NCBI GenBank assembly: GCA_037074705.1
Contig: JAYJMR010000076.1
Coordinates: 62,001-126,000 of the forward strand
Source: Zhengitettix transpicula
Lineage: Eukaryota; Arthropoda; Insecta; Orthoptera; Tetrigidae
Length of the DNA stretch: 64,000 nucleotides
Direction: 5' to 3'
The notes under the pieces are model-generated. The model was not told the origin of the DNA, made no database searches, and was given only the letters and a program-made list of their open reading frames with translations. Position numbers and translations under genes: made by a program. Positions 36,334-51,000 of the stretch are shown piece by piece (positions within the stretch are counted from its first letter, which is position 1; each line of letters begins with the position of its first letter).

Positions 36334-39300
36334 CACTTCTAAAATCTTAATCTATTAATATTAATTAATATATCCCAATATTTCGACGTTTCGACGACAA
36401 GTTTGGAATTTCACCAACCAAGAATCTAAAAATAACAAAGTCTTATTTCATAATAAATGACTCGTTCTTTATAAAAATTACTCAAACCTGCACTTCTAAA
36501 ATCTTAATCTATTAATATTAATTAATATATCGTAATATTTCGACGTTTCGACGACAAGTTTGAAATTTCACCAACCAAGAATCTAAAAATAACAAAGTCT
36601 TATTTCATAATAAATGACTCGTTCTTTATAAAAATTACTCAAACCTGCACTTCTAAAATCTTAATCTTCTAATATTAATTAATATATCCCAATATTTCGA
36701 CGTTTCGACGACAAGTTTGGAATTTCACCAACCAAGAATCTAAAAATAACAAAGTCTTATTTCATAATAAATGACTCGTTCTTTATAAAAATTACTCAAA
36801 CCTGCACTTCTAAAATCTTAATCTATTAATATTAATTAATATATCGTAATATTTCGACGTTTCGACGACAAGTTTGGAATTTCACCAACCAAGAATCTAA
36901 AAATAACAAAGTCTTATTTCATAATAAATGACTCGTTCTTTATAAAAATTACTCAAACCTGCACTTCTAAAATCTTAATCTATTAATATTAATTAATATA
37001 TCGTAATATTTCGACGTTTCGACGACAAGTTTGGAATTTCACCAACCAAGAATCTAAAAGTAACAAAGTCTTATTTCATAATAAATGACTCGTTCTTTAT
37101 AAAAATTACTCAAACCTGCACTTCTAAATTCTTAATCTATTAATATTAATTAATATATCCCAATATTTCGACGTTTCGAAGACAAGTTTGGAATTTCACT
37201 AACCAAGAAACTAAAAATAACTAAGTCTTATTTCATAATAAATGACTCGTTCTTTATAAAAAAAACTCAAACCTGCACTTCTAAAATCTTAATCTATTAA
37301 TATTAATTAATATATCGTAATATTTCGACATTTCGACGACAAGTTTGGAATTTCACCAACCAAGAATCTAAAAATAACAAAGTCTTATTTCATAATAAAT
37401 GACTCGTTCTTTATAAAAATTACTCAAACCTGCACTTCTAAAATCTTAATCTATTAATATTAATTAATATATCGTAATATTTCGACGTTTCGACGACAAG
37501 TTTGGAATTTCACCAACCAAGAATCTAAAAATAAAAAAGTCTTATTTCATAATAAATGACTCGTTCTTTATAAAAATTACTCAAACCTGCACTTCTAAAA
37601 TCTTAATCCATTAATATTAATTAATATATCGTAATATTTCGACGTTTCGACGACAAGTTTGGAATTTCACCAACCAAGAATCTTCAAATAACAAAGTCTT
37701 ATTTCATAATAAATGACTCGTTGTTTATTAAAATTACTCAAACCAGCACTTCTAAAATCTTAATCTATTAATATTAATTAATATATCCCAATATTTCGAC
37801 GTTTCGACGACAAGTTTGGAATTTCACCAACCAAGAATCTTCAAATAACAAAGTCTTATTTCATAATAAATGACTCGTTCTTTATAAAAATTACTCAAAC
37901 CTGCACTTCTAATATCTTTTATCTATTAATATTAATTAATATATCGTAATATTTCGACGTTTCGACGACAAGTTTGGAATTTCACCAACCAAGAATCTTC
38001 AAATAACAAAGTCTTATTTCATAATAAATGACTCGTTCTTTATATAAATTACTCAAACCTGCACTTCTTAAATCTTAATCTATTAATATTAATTAATATA
38101 TCCCAATATTTCGACGTTTCGACGACAAGTTTGGAATTTCACCAACCAAGAAACTAAAAATAACAAAGTCTTATTTCATAATAAATGACTCGTTCTTTAT
38201 AAAAATTACTCAAACCTGCACTTCTAAAATCTTAATCTATTAATATTAATTAATATATCGTAATATTTCGACGTTTCGACGACAAGTTTGGAATTTCACC
38301 AACCAAGAAACTAAAAATAACAAAGTCTTATTTCATAATTAATGACTCGTTCTTTATAAAAATTACTCAAACCTGCACTTCTAAAATCTTAATCTATTAA
38401 AATTAATTAATATATCATAATATTTCGACGTTTCGACGACAAGTTTTTAATTTCACCAACCAAGAATCTAAAAATAACAAAGTCTTATTTCATAATAAAT
38501 GACTCGTTCTTTATAAAAATTACTCAAACCTGCACTTCTAAAATCTTAATCTATTAATATTAATTAATATATCCCAATATTTTGACGTTTCGACGACAAG
38601 TTTGGAATTTCACCACCCAAGAAACTAAAAATAACAAAGTCTTATTTCATAATAAATTACTCGTTCTTTATAAAAATTACTCAAACCTGCACTTCTAAAA
38701 TCTTAATCTATTAATATTTATTAATATATCGTAATATTTCGACGTTTCGACGACAAGTTTGTAATTTCAGCAACCAAGAATCTAAAAATAACAAAGTCTT
38801 ATTTCATAATAAATGACTCGTTCTTTATAAAAATTACTCAAACCTGCACTTCTAAAATCTTAATCTATTAATATTAATTAATATATCGTAATATTTCGAC
38901 GTTTCGATGACAAGTTTGGAATTTCACCAACCAAGAATCTAAAAATAACAAAGTCTTATTTCATAATAAATGACTCGTTCTTTATAAAAATTACTCAAAC
39001 CTGCACTTCTAAAATCTTAATCTATTAATATTAATTAATATATCGTAATATTTCGACGTTTCGACGACAAGTTTGGAATTTCACCAACCAAGAATCTAAA
39101 AATAACAAAGTCTTATTTCATAATAAATGACTCGTTCTTTATAAAAATTACTCAAACCTGCACTTCTAAAATCTTAATCTATTAATATTAATTAATATAT
39201 CCCAATATTTCGACGTTTCGACGACAAGTTTGGAATTTCACCAACCAAGAATCTAAAAATAACAAAGTCTTATTTCATAATAAATGACTCGTTCTTTATA

Positions 39301-41716
39301 AAAATTACTCAAACCTGCACTTCTAAAATCTTAATCTATTAATATTAATTAATATATCGTAATATTTCGACGTTTCGACGACAAGTTTGGAATTTCACCA
39401 ACCAAGAATCTAAAAATAACAAAGTCTTATTTCATAATACATGACTCGTTCTTTATAAAAATTACTCAAACCTGCACTTCTAAAATCTTAATCTATTAAT
39501 ATTAATTAATATATCGTAATATTTCGACGTTTCGACGACAAGTTTGGAATTTCACCAACCAAGAATCTAAAAGTAACAAAGTCTTATTTCATAATAAATG
39601 ACTCGTTCTTTATAAAAATTACTCAAACCTGCACTTCTGAAATCTTAATCTATTAATATTAATTAATATATCCCAATATTTCGACGTTTCGACGACAAGT
39701 TTGGAATTTCACTAACCAAGAAACTAAAAATAACAAAGTCTTATTTCATAATAAATGACTCGTTCTTTATAAAAAAAAACTCAAACCTGCACTTCTAAAA
39801 TCTTAATCTATTAATATTAATTAATATATCGTAATATTTCGACGTTTCGACGACAATTTTGGAATTTCACCAACCAAGAATCTAAAAATAACAAAGTCTT
39901 ATTTCATAATAAATGACTCGTTCTTTATAAAAATTACTCAAACCTGCACTTCTAAAATCTTAATCTATTAATATTAATTAATATATCGTAATATTTCGAC
40001 GTTTCGACGACAAGTTTGGAATTTCACCAACCAAGAATCTAAAAATAACAAAGTCTTATTTCATAATAAATGACTCGTTCTTTATAAAAATTACTCAAAC
40101 CTGCACTTCTTAAATCTTAATCTATTAATATTAATTAATATATCCCAATATTTCGACGTTTCGACGACAAGTTTGGAATTTCACCAACCAAGAAACTAAA
40201 AATAACAAAGTCTTATTTCATAATACATGACTCGTTCTTTATAAAAAAAACTCAAACCATGCACTTCTAAAATCTTAATCTATTAATATTAATTAATATA
40301 TCCCAATATTTCGACGTTTCGACGACAAGTTTGGAATTTCACCAACCAAGAATCTAAAAATAACAAAGTCTTATTTCATAATAAATGACTCGTTCTTTAT
40401 AAAAATTACTCAAACCTGCACTTCTAAAATCTTAATCTATTAATATTAATTATTATATCGTAATATTTCGACGTTTCGACGACAAGTTTGGAATTTCACC
40501 AACTAAGAATCTTTAAATAACAAAGTCTTATTTCATAATAAATGACTCGTTCTTTATAAAAATTACTAAAACCTGCACTTCTAAAATCTTAATCTATTAA
40601 TATTAATTAATATATCGTAATATTTCGACGTTTCGACGACAAGTTTGGAATTTCACCAACCAAGAATCTAAAAATAACAAAGTCTCATTTCATAATAAAT
40701 GACTCGTTCTTTATAAAAATTACTCAAACCGGCACTTCTAAAATCTTAATCTATTAATATTAATTATTATATCGTAATATTTCGACGTTTCGACGACAAG
40801 TTTGGAATTTCAGCAACCTTGAATCTAAAAATAACAAAGTCTTATTTCATAATAAATGACTCGTTCTTTATAAAAATTACTCAAACCTGCACTTCTAAAA
40901 TCTTAATCTATTAATATTAATTAATATATCGTAATATTTCGACGTTTCGACGACAAGTTTGGAATTTCACCAACCAAGAAACTAAAAATAACAAAGTCTT
41001 ATTTCATAATAAATGACTCGTTCTTTATAAAAATTACTCAAACCTGCACTTCTAAAATCTTAATCTATTAATATTAATTAATATATCGTAATATTTCGAC
41101 GTTTCGACGACAAGTTTGGAATTTCACTAACCAAGAAACTAAAAATAACAAAGTCTTATTTCATAATAAATGACTCGTTCTTTATAAAAATTACTCAAAC
41201 CTGCACTTCTAAAATCTTAATCAATTATTATTAATTAATATATCGTAATATTTCAACGTTTCGACGACAAGTTTGGAATTTCACAAACCAAGAATCTAAA
41301 AATAACAAAGTCTTATTTCATAATAAATGACTCGTTCTTTATAAAAATTACTCAAACCTGCACTTCTAAAATCTTAATCTATTAATATTAATTAATATAT
41401 CGTAATATTTCGACGTTTCGACGACAAGTTTGGAATTTCACCAACCAAGAATCTAAAAATAACAAAGTCTTATTTCATAATAAATGACTCGTTCTTTATA
41501 AAAATTACTCAAACCTGCACTTCTAAAATCTTAATCTATTAATATTAATTAATATATCGTAATATTTCGACGTTTCGACGACAAGTTTGGAATTTCACCA
41601 ACCAAGAATCTAAAAATAACAAAGTCTTATTTCATAATAAATGACTCGTTCTTTATAAAAATTACTCAAACCTGCACTTCTAAAATCTTAATCTATTAAT
41701 ATTAATTAATATATCG

Positions 41717-42877
41717 TAATATTTCGACGTTTCGACGACAAGTTTGGAATTTCACCAACCAAGAAACTAAAAATAACAAAGTCTTATTTCATAATAAATG
41801 ACTCGTTCTTTATAAAAATTACTCAAACCTGCACTTCTAAAATCTTAATCTATTAATATTAATTAATATATCCCAATATTTCGACGTTTCGACGACAAGT
41901 TTGGAATTTCACCAACCAAGAAACTAAAAATAACAAAGTCTTATTTCATAATAAATGACTCGTTCTTTATAAAAATTACTCAAACCTGCACTTCTAAAAT
42001 CTTAATCTATTAATATTAATTAATATATCGTAATATTTCGACGTTTCGACGACAAGTTTGGAATTTCACTAACCAAGAAACTAAAAATAACAAAGTCTTA
42101 TTTCATAATAAATGACTCGTTCTTTATAAAAATTACTCAAACCTGCACTTCTAAAATCTTAATCTATTATTATTAATTAATATATCGTAATATTTCAACG
42201 TTTCGACGACAAGTTTGGAATTTCACAAACCAAGAATCTAAAAATAACAAAGTCTTATTTCATAATAAATGACTCGTTCTTTATAAAAATTACTCAAACC
42301 TGCACTTCTAAAATCTTAATCTATTAATATTAATTAATATATCGTAATATTTCGACGTTTCGACGACAAGTTTGGAATTTCACCAACCATGAATCTAAAA
42401 ATAACAAAGTCTTATTTCATAATAAATGACTCGTTCTTTATAAAAATTACTCAAACCTGCACTTCTAAAATCTTAATCTATTAATATTAATTAATATATC
42501 GTAATATTTCGACGTTTCGACGACAAGTTTGGAATTTCACCAACCAAGAATCTAAAAATAACAAAGTCTTATTTCATAATAAATGACTCGTTCTTTATAA
42601 AAATTACTCAAACCTGCACTTCTAAAATCTTAATCTATTAATATTAATTAATATATCGTAATATTTCGACGTTTCGACGACAAGTTTGGAATTTCACCAA
42701 CCAAGAAACTAAAAATAACAAAGTCTTTTTTCATAATAAATGACTCGTTCTTTATAAAAATTACTCAAACCTGCACTTCTAAAATCTTAATCCATTAATA
42801 TTAATTAATATATCCCAATATTTCGACGTTTCGACGACAAGTTTGGAATTTCACCAACCAAGAATCTAAAAATAACA
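41717..42877 (+). repeat. 2,198-bp (14-monomer) offset duplication, copy 1
   Basis: Matches 43915-45075. Shared markers: cactaacc (42067), ctattattatt with tttcaacg (42167-42200), cacaaacc (42225) and gtcttttttc (42723). A few single-base differences exist, for example ccatgaatc near 42388 against ccaagaatc, and ttctttat against ttctctat at 44319. A smaller 942-bp step (41251 to 42193) links an earlier tttcaacg monomer. Confidence 0.9.
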
Positions 42878-43914
42878 GAGTCTTATTTCATAATAAATGA
42901 CTCGTTCTTTATAAAAATTACTCAAACCTGCACTTCTAAAATCTTAATCTATTATTATTAATTAATATATCGTAATATTTCAACGTTTCGACGACAAGTT
43001 TGGAATTTCACAAACCAAGAATCTAAAAATAACAAAGTCTTATTTCATAATAAATGACTCGTTCTTTATAAAAATTACTCAAACCTGCACTTCTAAAATC
43101 TTAATCTATTAATATTAATTAATATATTCCAATATTTCGACGTTTCGACGACAAGTTTGGAATTTCACCAACCAAGAATCTAAAAATAACAAAGTCTTAT
43201 TTCATAATAAATGACTCGTTCTTTATAAAAATTACTCAAACCTGCACTTCTAAAATCTTAATCTATTAATATTAATTAATATATCCCAATATTTCGACGT
43301 TTCGACGACAAGTTTGGAATTTCACCAACCAAGAATCTAAAAATAACAAAATCTTATTTCATAATAAATGACTCGTTCTTTATAAAAATTACTCAAACCT
43401 GCACTTCTAAAATCTTAATCTATTAATATTAATTAATATATCCCAATATTTCGACGTTTCGACGACAAGATTGGAATTTCACAAACCAAGAATCTAAAAA
43501 TAACAAAGTCTTATTTCATAATAAATGACTCGTTCTTTATAAAAATTACTCAAACCTGCACATCTAAAATCTTAATCTATTAATATTAATTAATATATCC
43601 CAATATTTCGACGTTTCGACGACAAGTTTGGAATTTCACCAACCAAGAATCTAAAAATAACAGAGTCTTATTTCGTAATAAATGACTCGTTCTTTATAAA
43701 AATTACTCAAACCTGCACTTCTAAAATCTTAATCTATTAATATTAATTAATATATCCTAATATTTCGACGTTTCGACGACAAGTTTGGAATTTCACCAAC
43801 TAAGAATCTTCAAATAACAAAGTCTTATTTCATAATAAATGACTCGTTCTTTATAAAAATTACTCAAACCTGCACTTCTAAAATTCTCATCTATTAATAT
43901 TAATTAATATATCC

Positions 43915-45075
43915 CAATATTTCGACGTTTCGACGACAAGTTTGGAATTTCACCAACCAAGAAACTAAAAATAACAAAGTCTTATTTCATAATAAATGAC
44001 TCGTTCTTTATAAAAATTACTCAAACCTGCACTTCTAAAATCTTAATCTATTAATATTAATTAATATATCCCAATATTTCGACGTTTCGACGACAAGTTT
44101 GGAATTTCACCAACCAAGAAACTAAAAATAACAAAGTCTTATTTCATAATAAATGACTCGTTCTTTATAAAAATTACTCAAACCTGCACTTCTAAAATCT
44201 TAATCTATTAATATTAATTAATATATCGTAATATTTCGACGTTTCGACGACAAGTTTGGAATTTCACTAACCAAGAAACTAAAAATAACAAAGTCTTATT
44301 TCATAATAAATGACTCGTTCTCTATAAAAATTACTCAAACCTGCACTTCTAAAATCTTAATCTATTATTATTAATTAATATATCGTAATATTTCAACGTT
44401 TCGACGACAAGTTTGGAATTTCACAAACCAAGAATCTAAAAATAACAAAGTCTTATTTCATAATAAATGACTCGTTCTTTATAAAAATTACTCAAACCTG
44501 CACTTCTAAAATCTTAATCTATTAATATTAATTAATATATCGTAATATTTCGACGTTTCGACGACAAGTTTGGAATTTCACCAACCAAGAATCTAAAAAT
44601 AACAAAGTCTTATTTCATAATAAATGACTCGTTCTTTATAAAAATTACTCAAACCTGCACTTCTAAAATCTTAATCTATTAATATTAATTAATATATCGT
44701 AATATTTCGACGTTTCGACGACAAGTTTGGAATTTCACCAACCAAGAATCTAAAAATAACAAAGTCTTATTTCATAATAAATGACTCGTTCTTTATAAAA
44801 ATTACTCAAACCTGCACTTCTAAAATCTTAATCTATTAATATTAATTAATATATCGTAATATTTCGACGTTTCGACGACAAGTTTGGAATTTCACCAACC
44901 AAGAAACTAAAAATAACAAAGTCTTTTTTCATAATAAATGACTCGTTCTTTATAAAAATTACTCAAACCTGCACTTCTAAAATCTTAATCCATTAATATT
45001 AATTAATATATCCCAATATTTCGACGTTTCGACGACAAGTTTGGAATTTCACCAACCAAGAATCTAAAAATAACA
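43915..45075 (+). repeat. 2,198-bp (14-monomer) offset duplication, copy 2
   Basis: Second copy of 41717-42877. It ends at the point where copy 1 has aacagagtc (42876-42880) and this copy has aacaaagtc. Monomers between the copies carry their own private changes (aacagagtc twice, tttcgtaat near 43671), so they were not part of this event. Confidence 0.9.
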
Positions 45076-48000
45076 AAGTCTTATTTCATAATAAATGACT
45101 CGTTCTTTATAAAAATTACTCAAACCTGCACTTCTAAAATCTTAATCTATTAATATTAATTAATATATTCCAATATTTCGACGTTTCGACGACAAGTTTG
45201 GAATTTCACCAACCAAGAATCTAAAAATAACAAAGTCTTATTTCATAATAAATGACTCGTTCTTTATAAAAATTACTCAAACCTGCACTTCTAAAATCTT
45301 AATCTATTAATATTAATTAATATATCGTAATATTTCGACGTTTCGACGACAAGTTTGGAATTTCACCAACTAAGAATCTAAAAATAACAAAGTCTTATTT
45401 CATAATAAATGACTCGTTCTTTATAAAAATTACTCAAACCTGCACTTCTAAAATCTTAATCTATTAATATTAATTAATATATCCCAATATTTCGACGTTT
45501 CGACGACAAGTTTGGAATTTCACCAACCAAGAAACTAAAAATAACAAAGTCTTATTTCATAATAAATGACTCGTTCTTTATAAAAATTACTCAAACCTGC
45601 ACTTCTAAAATCTTAATCTATTAATTTTAATTAATATATCCCAATATTTCGACGTTTCGACGACAAGTTTGGAATTTCGCCAACCAAGAAACTAAAAATA
45701 ACAAAGTCTTATTTCATAATAAATGACTCGTTCTTTATAAAAATTACTCAAACCTGCACTTCTAAAATCTTAATCTATTAATATTAATTAATATATCGTA
45801 ATATTTCGACGTTTCGACGACAAGTTTGGAATTTCACAAACCAAGAATCTAAAAATAACAAAGTTTTATTTCATAATAAATGACTCGTTCTTTATAAAAA
45901 TTACTCAAACCTGCACTTCTAAAATCTTAATCTATTAAAATTAATTAATATATCGTAATATTTTGACGTTTCGACGACAAGTTTGGAATTTCACCAACCA
46001 AGAATCTAAAAATAACAAAGTCTTATTTCATAATAAATGACTCGTTCTTTATAAAAATTACTCAAACCTGCACTTCTAAAATCTTAATCTATTAATATTA
46101 ATTAATATGGCCCAATATTTCGACGTTTCGACGACAAGTTTGGAATTTCACCAACCAAGAAACTAAAAATAACAAAGTCTTATTTCATAATAAATGACTC
46201 GTTCTTTATAAAAATTACTCAAACCTGCACTTCTAAAATCTTAATCTATTAATATTAATTAATATATCGTAATATTTCGACGTTTCGACGACAAGTTTGG
46301 AATTTCACCAACCAAGAATCTAAAAATAACAGTCTTATTTCATAATAAATGACTCGTTCTTTATAAAAATTACTCAAACCTGCACTTCTAAAATCTTAAT
46401 CTATTAATATTAATTAATATATCGTAATATTTCGACGTTTCGACGACAAGTTTGGAATTTCACCAACAAAGAATCTAAAAATAACAAAGTCTTATTTCAT
46501 AATAAATGACTCGTTCTTTATAAAAATTACTCAAACCTGCACTTCTAAAATCTTAATCTATTAATATTAATTAATATATCGTAATATTTCGACGTTTCGA
46601 CGACAAGTTTGGAATTTCACCAACCAAGAAACTAAAAATAACAAAGTCTTATTTCATAATAAATGACTCGTTCTTTAATAAAATTACTCAAACCTGCACT
46701 TCTAAAATCTTAATCTATAAATATTAATTAATATATCGTAATATTTCGACGTTTCGACGACAAGTTTGGAATTTCACCAACCAAGAATCTAAAAATAACA
46801 AAGTCTTATTTCATAATAAATGACTCGTTCTTTATAAAAATTACTCAAACCTGCACTTCTAAAATCTTAATCTATAAATATTAATTAATATATCGTAATA
46901 TTTCGATGTTTCGACGACAAGTTTGGAATTTCACCAACCAAGAATCTAAAAATAACAAAGTCTTATTTCATAATAAATGACTCGTTCTTTATAAAAATTA
47001 CTCAAACCTGCACTTCTAAAATCTTAATCTATTAATATTAATTAATATATCCCAATATTTCGACGTTTCGACGACAAGTTTTGAATTTCACCAAACCAAT
47101 AAACTAAAAATAACAAAGTCTTATTTCATAATAAATGACTCGTTCTTTATAAAAATTACTCAAACTGCACTTCTAAAATCTTAATCTATTAATATTAATT
47201 AATATATCGTAATATTTCGACGTTTCGACGACAAGTTTGGAATTTCACCAACCAAGAATCTTCAAATAACAAAGTCTTATTTCATAATAAATGACTCGTT
47301 CTTTATAAAAATTACCCAAACCAGCACTTCTAAAACCTTAGTCTATAATATTAATTAATATATCCCAATATTTCGACGTTTCGACGACAAGTTTGGAATT
47401 TCACCAACCAAGAAACTAAAAATAACAAAGTCTTATTTCATAATAAATGACTCGTTCTTTATAAAAATTACTCAAACCTGCACTTCTAAAATCTTAATCT
47501 ATTAATATTAATTAATATATCCCAATATTTCGACGTTTCGACGACAAGTTTGGAATTTCACCAACCAAGAATCTTCAAATAACAAAGTCTTATTTCATAA
47601 TAAATGACTCGTTCTTTATAAAAATTAGTCAAACCTGCACTTCTAAAATCTTAATCTATTAATATTAATTAATTTATCGTAATATTTCGACGTTTCGACG
47701 ACAAGTTTGGAATTTCACCAACCAAGAATCTAAAAATATCGAAGTCTTATTTCATAATAAATGACTCGTTCTTTATAAAAATTACTCAAACCTGCACTTC
47801 TAAAATCTTAATCTATTAATATTAATTAATTTATCGTAATATTTCGACGTTTCGACGACAAGTTTGGAATTTCACCAACCAAGAATCTTCAAATAACAAA
47901 GTCTTATTTCATAATAAATGACTCGTTCTTTATAAAAATTACTCAAACCTGCACTTCTAAAATCTTAATCCATTTATATTAATTAATATATCGTTATATT

Positions 48001-51000
48001 TCGACGTTTCGACGACAAGTTTGGAATTTCACCAACCAAGAATCTTCAAATAACAAAGTCTTATTTCATAATAAATGACTCGTTCTTTATAAAAATTACT
48101 CAAACCTGCACTTCTAAAATCTTAATCCATTAATATTAATTAATATATCGTAATAATTCGACGTTTCGACGACAAGTTTGGAATTTCACCAACCAAGAAT
48201 CTTCAAATAACAAAGTCTTATTTCATAATAAATGACTCGTTCTTTATAAAAATTACTCAAACCTGCACTTCTAAAATCTTAATCCATTAATATTAATTAA
48301 TATATCGTAATATTTCGACGTTTCGACGAAAAGTTTGGAATTTCACCAACCAAGAATCTTCAAATAACTAAGTCTTATTTCATAATAAATGACTCGTTCT
48401 TTATAAAAATTACTCAAACCTGCACTTCTAAAATCTAAATCCATTAATATTAATTAATATATCGTAATATTTCGACGTTTCGACGACAAGTTTTGAATTT
48501 CACCAACCAAGAAACTAAAAATAACAAAGTCTTATTTCATAATAAATGACTCGTTCTTTATAAAAATTACTCAAACCTGCACTTCTAAAATCTTAATCTA
48601 TTAATATTAATTAATATATTGTAATATTTTGACGTTTCGACGACAAGTTTGGAATTTCACCAACCAAGAAACTAAAAATAACAAAGTCTTATTTCATAAT
48701 AAATGACTCGTTCTTTATAAAAATTACTCAAACCTGCACTTCTAAAATCTTAATCTATTAATATTAATTAATATATCCCAATATTTCGACGTTTCGACGA
48801 CAAGTTTGGAATTTCACCAACCAAGAAACTAAAAATAACAAAGACTTATTTCAATAATAAATGACTCGTTCTTTATAAAAATTACTCAAACCTGCACTTC
48901 TAAAATCTTAATTTATTAATATTAATTAATATATCGTAATATTTCGACGTTTCGACGACAAGTTTGGAATTTCACCAACCAAGAAACTAAAAATAACAAA
49001 GTCTTATTTCATAATAAATGACACGTTCTTTATAAAAATTACTCAAACCTGCACTTCTAAAATCTTAATCTATTAATATTAATTAATATATCGTAATATT
49101 TCGACGTTTCGACGACAAGTTTGGAATTTCACAAACCAAGAATCTAAAAATAACAAAGTCTTATTTCATAATAAATGACTCGTTCTTTATAAAAATTACT
49201 CAAACCTGCACTTCTAAAATCTTAATCTATTAATATTAATTAATATATCGTAATATTTCGACGTTTCGACGACAAGTTTGGAATTTCACCAACCAAGAAT
49301 CTAAAAATAACAAAGTCTTATTTCATAATAAATGACTCGTTCTTTATAAAAATTACTCAAACCTGCACTTCTAAAATCTTAATCTATTAATATTAATTAA
49401 TATATCCCAATATTTCGACGTTTCGACGACAAGTTTGGAATTTCACCAACCAAGAAACTAAAAATAACAAAGTCTTATTTCATAATAAATGACTCGTTCT
49501 TTATAAAAATTACTCAAACCAGCACTTCTAAAATCTTAATCTATTAATATTAATTAATATATCGTAATATTTCGACGTTTCGACGACAAGTTTGGAATTT
49601 CACCAACCAAGAATCTTCAAATAACAAAGTCTTATTTCATAATAAATGACTCGTTCTTTATAAAAATTAGTCAAACCTGCACTTCTAAATTCTTAATCTA
49701 TTAATATTAATTAATATATCGTAATATTTCGACGTTTCGACGACAAGTTTGGAATTTCACAACCCAAGAATCTTCAAATAACAAAGTCTTATTTCATAAT
49801 AAATGACTCGTTCTTTATAAAAATTAGTCAAACCTGCACTTCTAAAATCTTAATCTATTAATATTAATTAATATATCGTAATATTTCGACGTTTCGACGA
49901 CAAGTTTGGAATTTCACCAACCAAGAATCTTCAAATAACTAAGTCTTATTTCTTAATAAATGACTCGTTCTTTATAAAAATTACTCAAACCTGACTTCTA
50001 AAATCTTAATCTATTAATATTAATTAATATATCCCAATATTTCGACGTTTCGACGACAAGTTTGGAATTTCACCAACCAAGAAACTAAAAATAACAAAGT
50101 CTTATTTCATAATAAATGACTCGTTCTTTATAAAAATTACTCAAACCTGCACTTCTAAAATCTTAATCTATTAATATTAATTAATATATCCCAATATTTC
50201 GACGTTTCGACGACAAATTTGGAATTTCACCAACCAAGAATCTTCAAATAACAAAGTCTTATTTCATAATAAATGACTCGTTCTTTATAAAAATTAGTCA
50301 AACCTGCACTTCTAAAATCTTAATCTATTAATATTAATTAATATATCCCAATATTTCGACGTTTCGACGACAAGTTTGGAATTTCACCAACCAAGAATCT
50401 TCAAATAACAAAGCCTTATTTCATAATAAATGACTCGTTATTTATAAAAATTAGTCAAACCTGCACTTCTAAAATCTTAATCTATTAAAATTAATTAATA
50501 TATCCCAATATTTCGACGTTTCGACGACAAGTTTGGAATTTCACCAACCAAGAAACTAAAAATAACAAAGTCTTATTTCATAATAAATGACTCGTTCTTT
50601 ATAAAAATTACTCAAACCTGCACTTCTAAAATCTTAATCTATTAATATTAATTAATATATCGTAATATTTCGACGTTTCGACGACAAGTTTGGAATTTCA
50701 CCAACCAAGAATCTTCAAATAACAAAGTCTTATTTCATAATAAATGACTCGTTCTTTATAAAAATTACTCAAACCAGCACTTCTAAAATATTAATCTATT
50801 AATATTAATTAATATATCCCAATATTTCGACGTTTCGACGACAAGTTTGGAATTTCACCAACCAAGAATCTTCAAATAACAAAGTCTTATTTCATAATAA
50901 ATGACTCGTTCTTTATAAAAATTACTCAAACCTGCACTTCTAAAATCTTAATCCATTAATATTAATTAATATATCGTAATATTTCGACGTTTCGACGACA

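Larger units (their letters stand above)
33900..49330 (+). repeat. 157-bp subarray with aatctaaaaat / aaactaaaaat variants
   Basis: The first aagaatctaaaaataac is at 33905, and from about 34.5 to 47.1 kb nearly all monomers use aagaatctaaaa or aagaaactaaaa at positions 11-22, whereas before and after most use aagaatcttcaa. The last copies are at about 49.3 kb. Nearly all here also have aatctattaat and cctgcac. The aatctaaaa form looks like a hybrid of the other two, aatct from one and aaaaat from the other. Confidence 0.85.
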
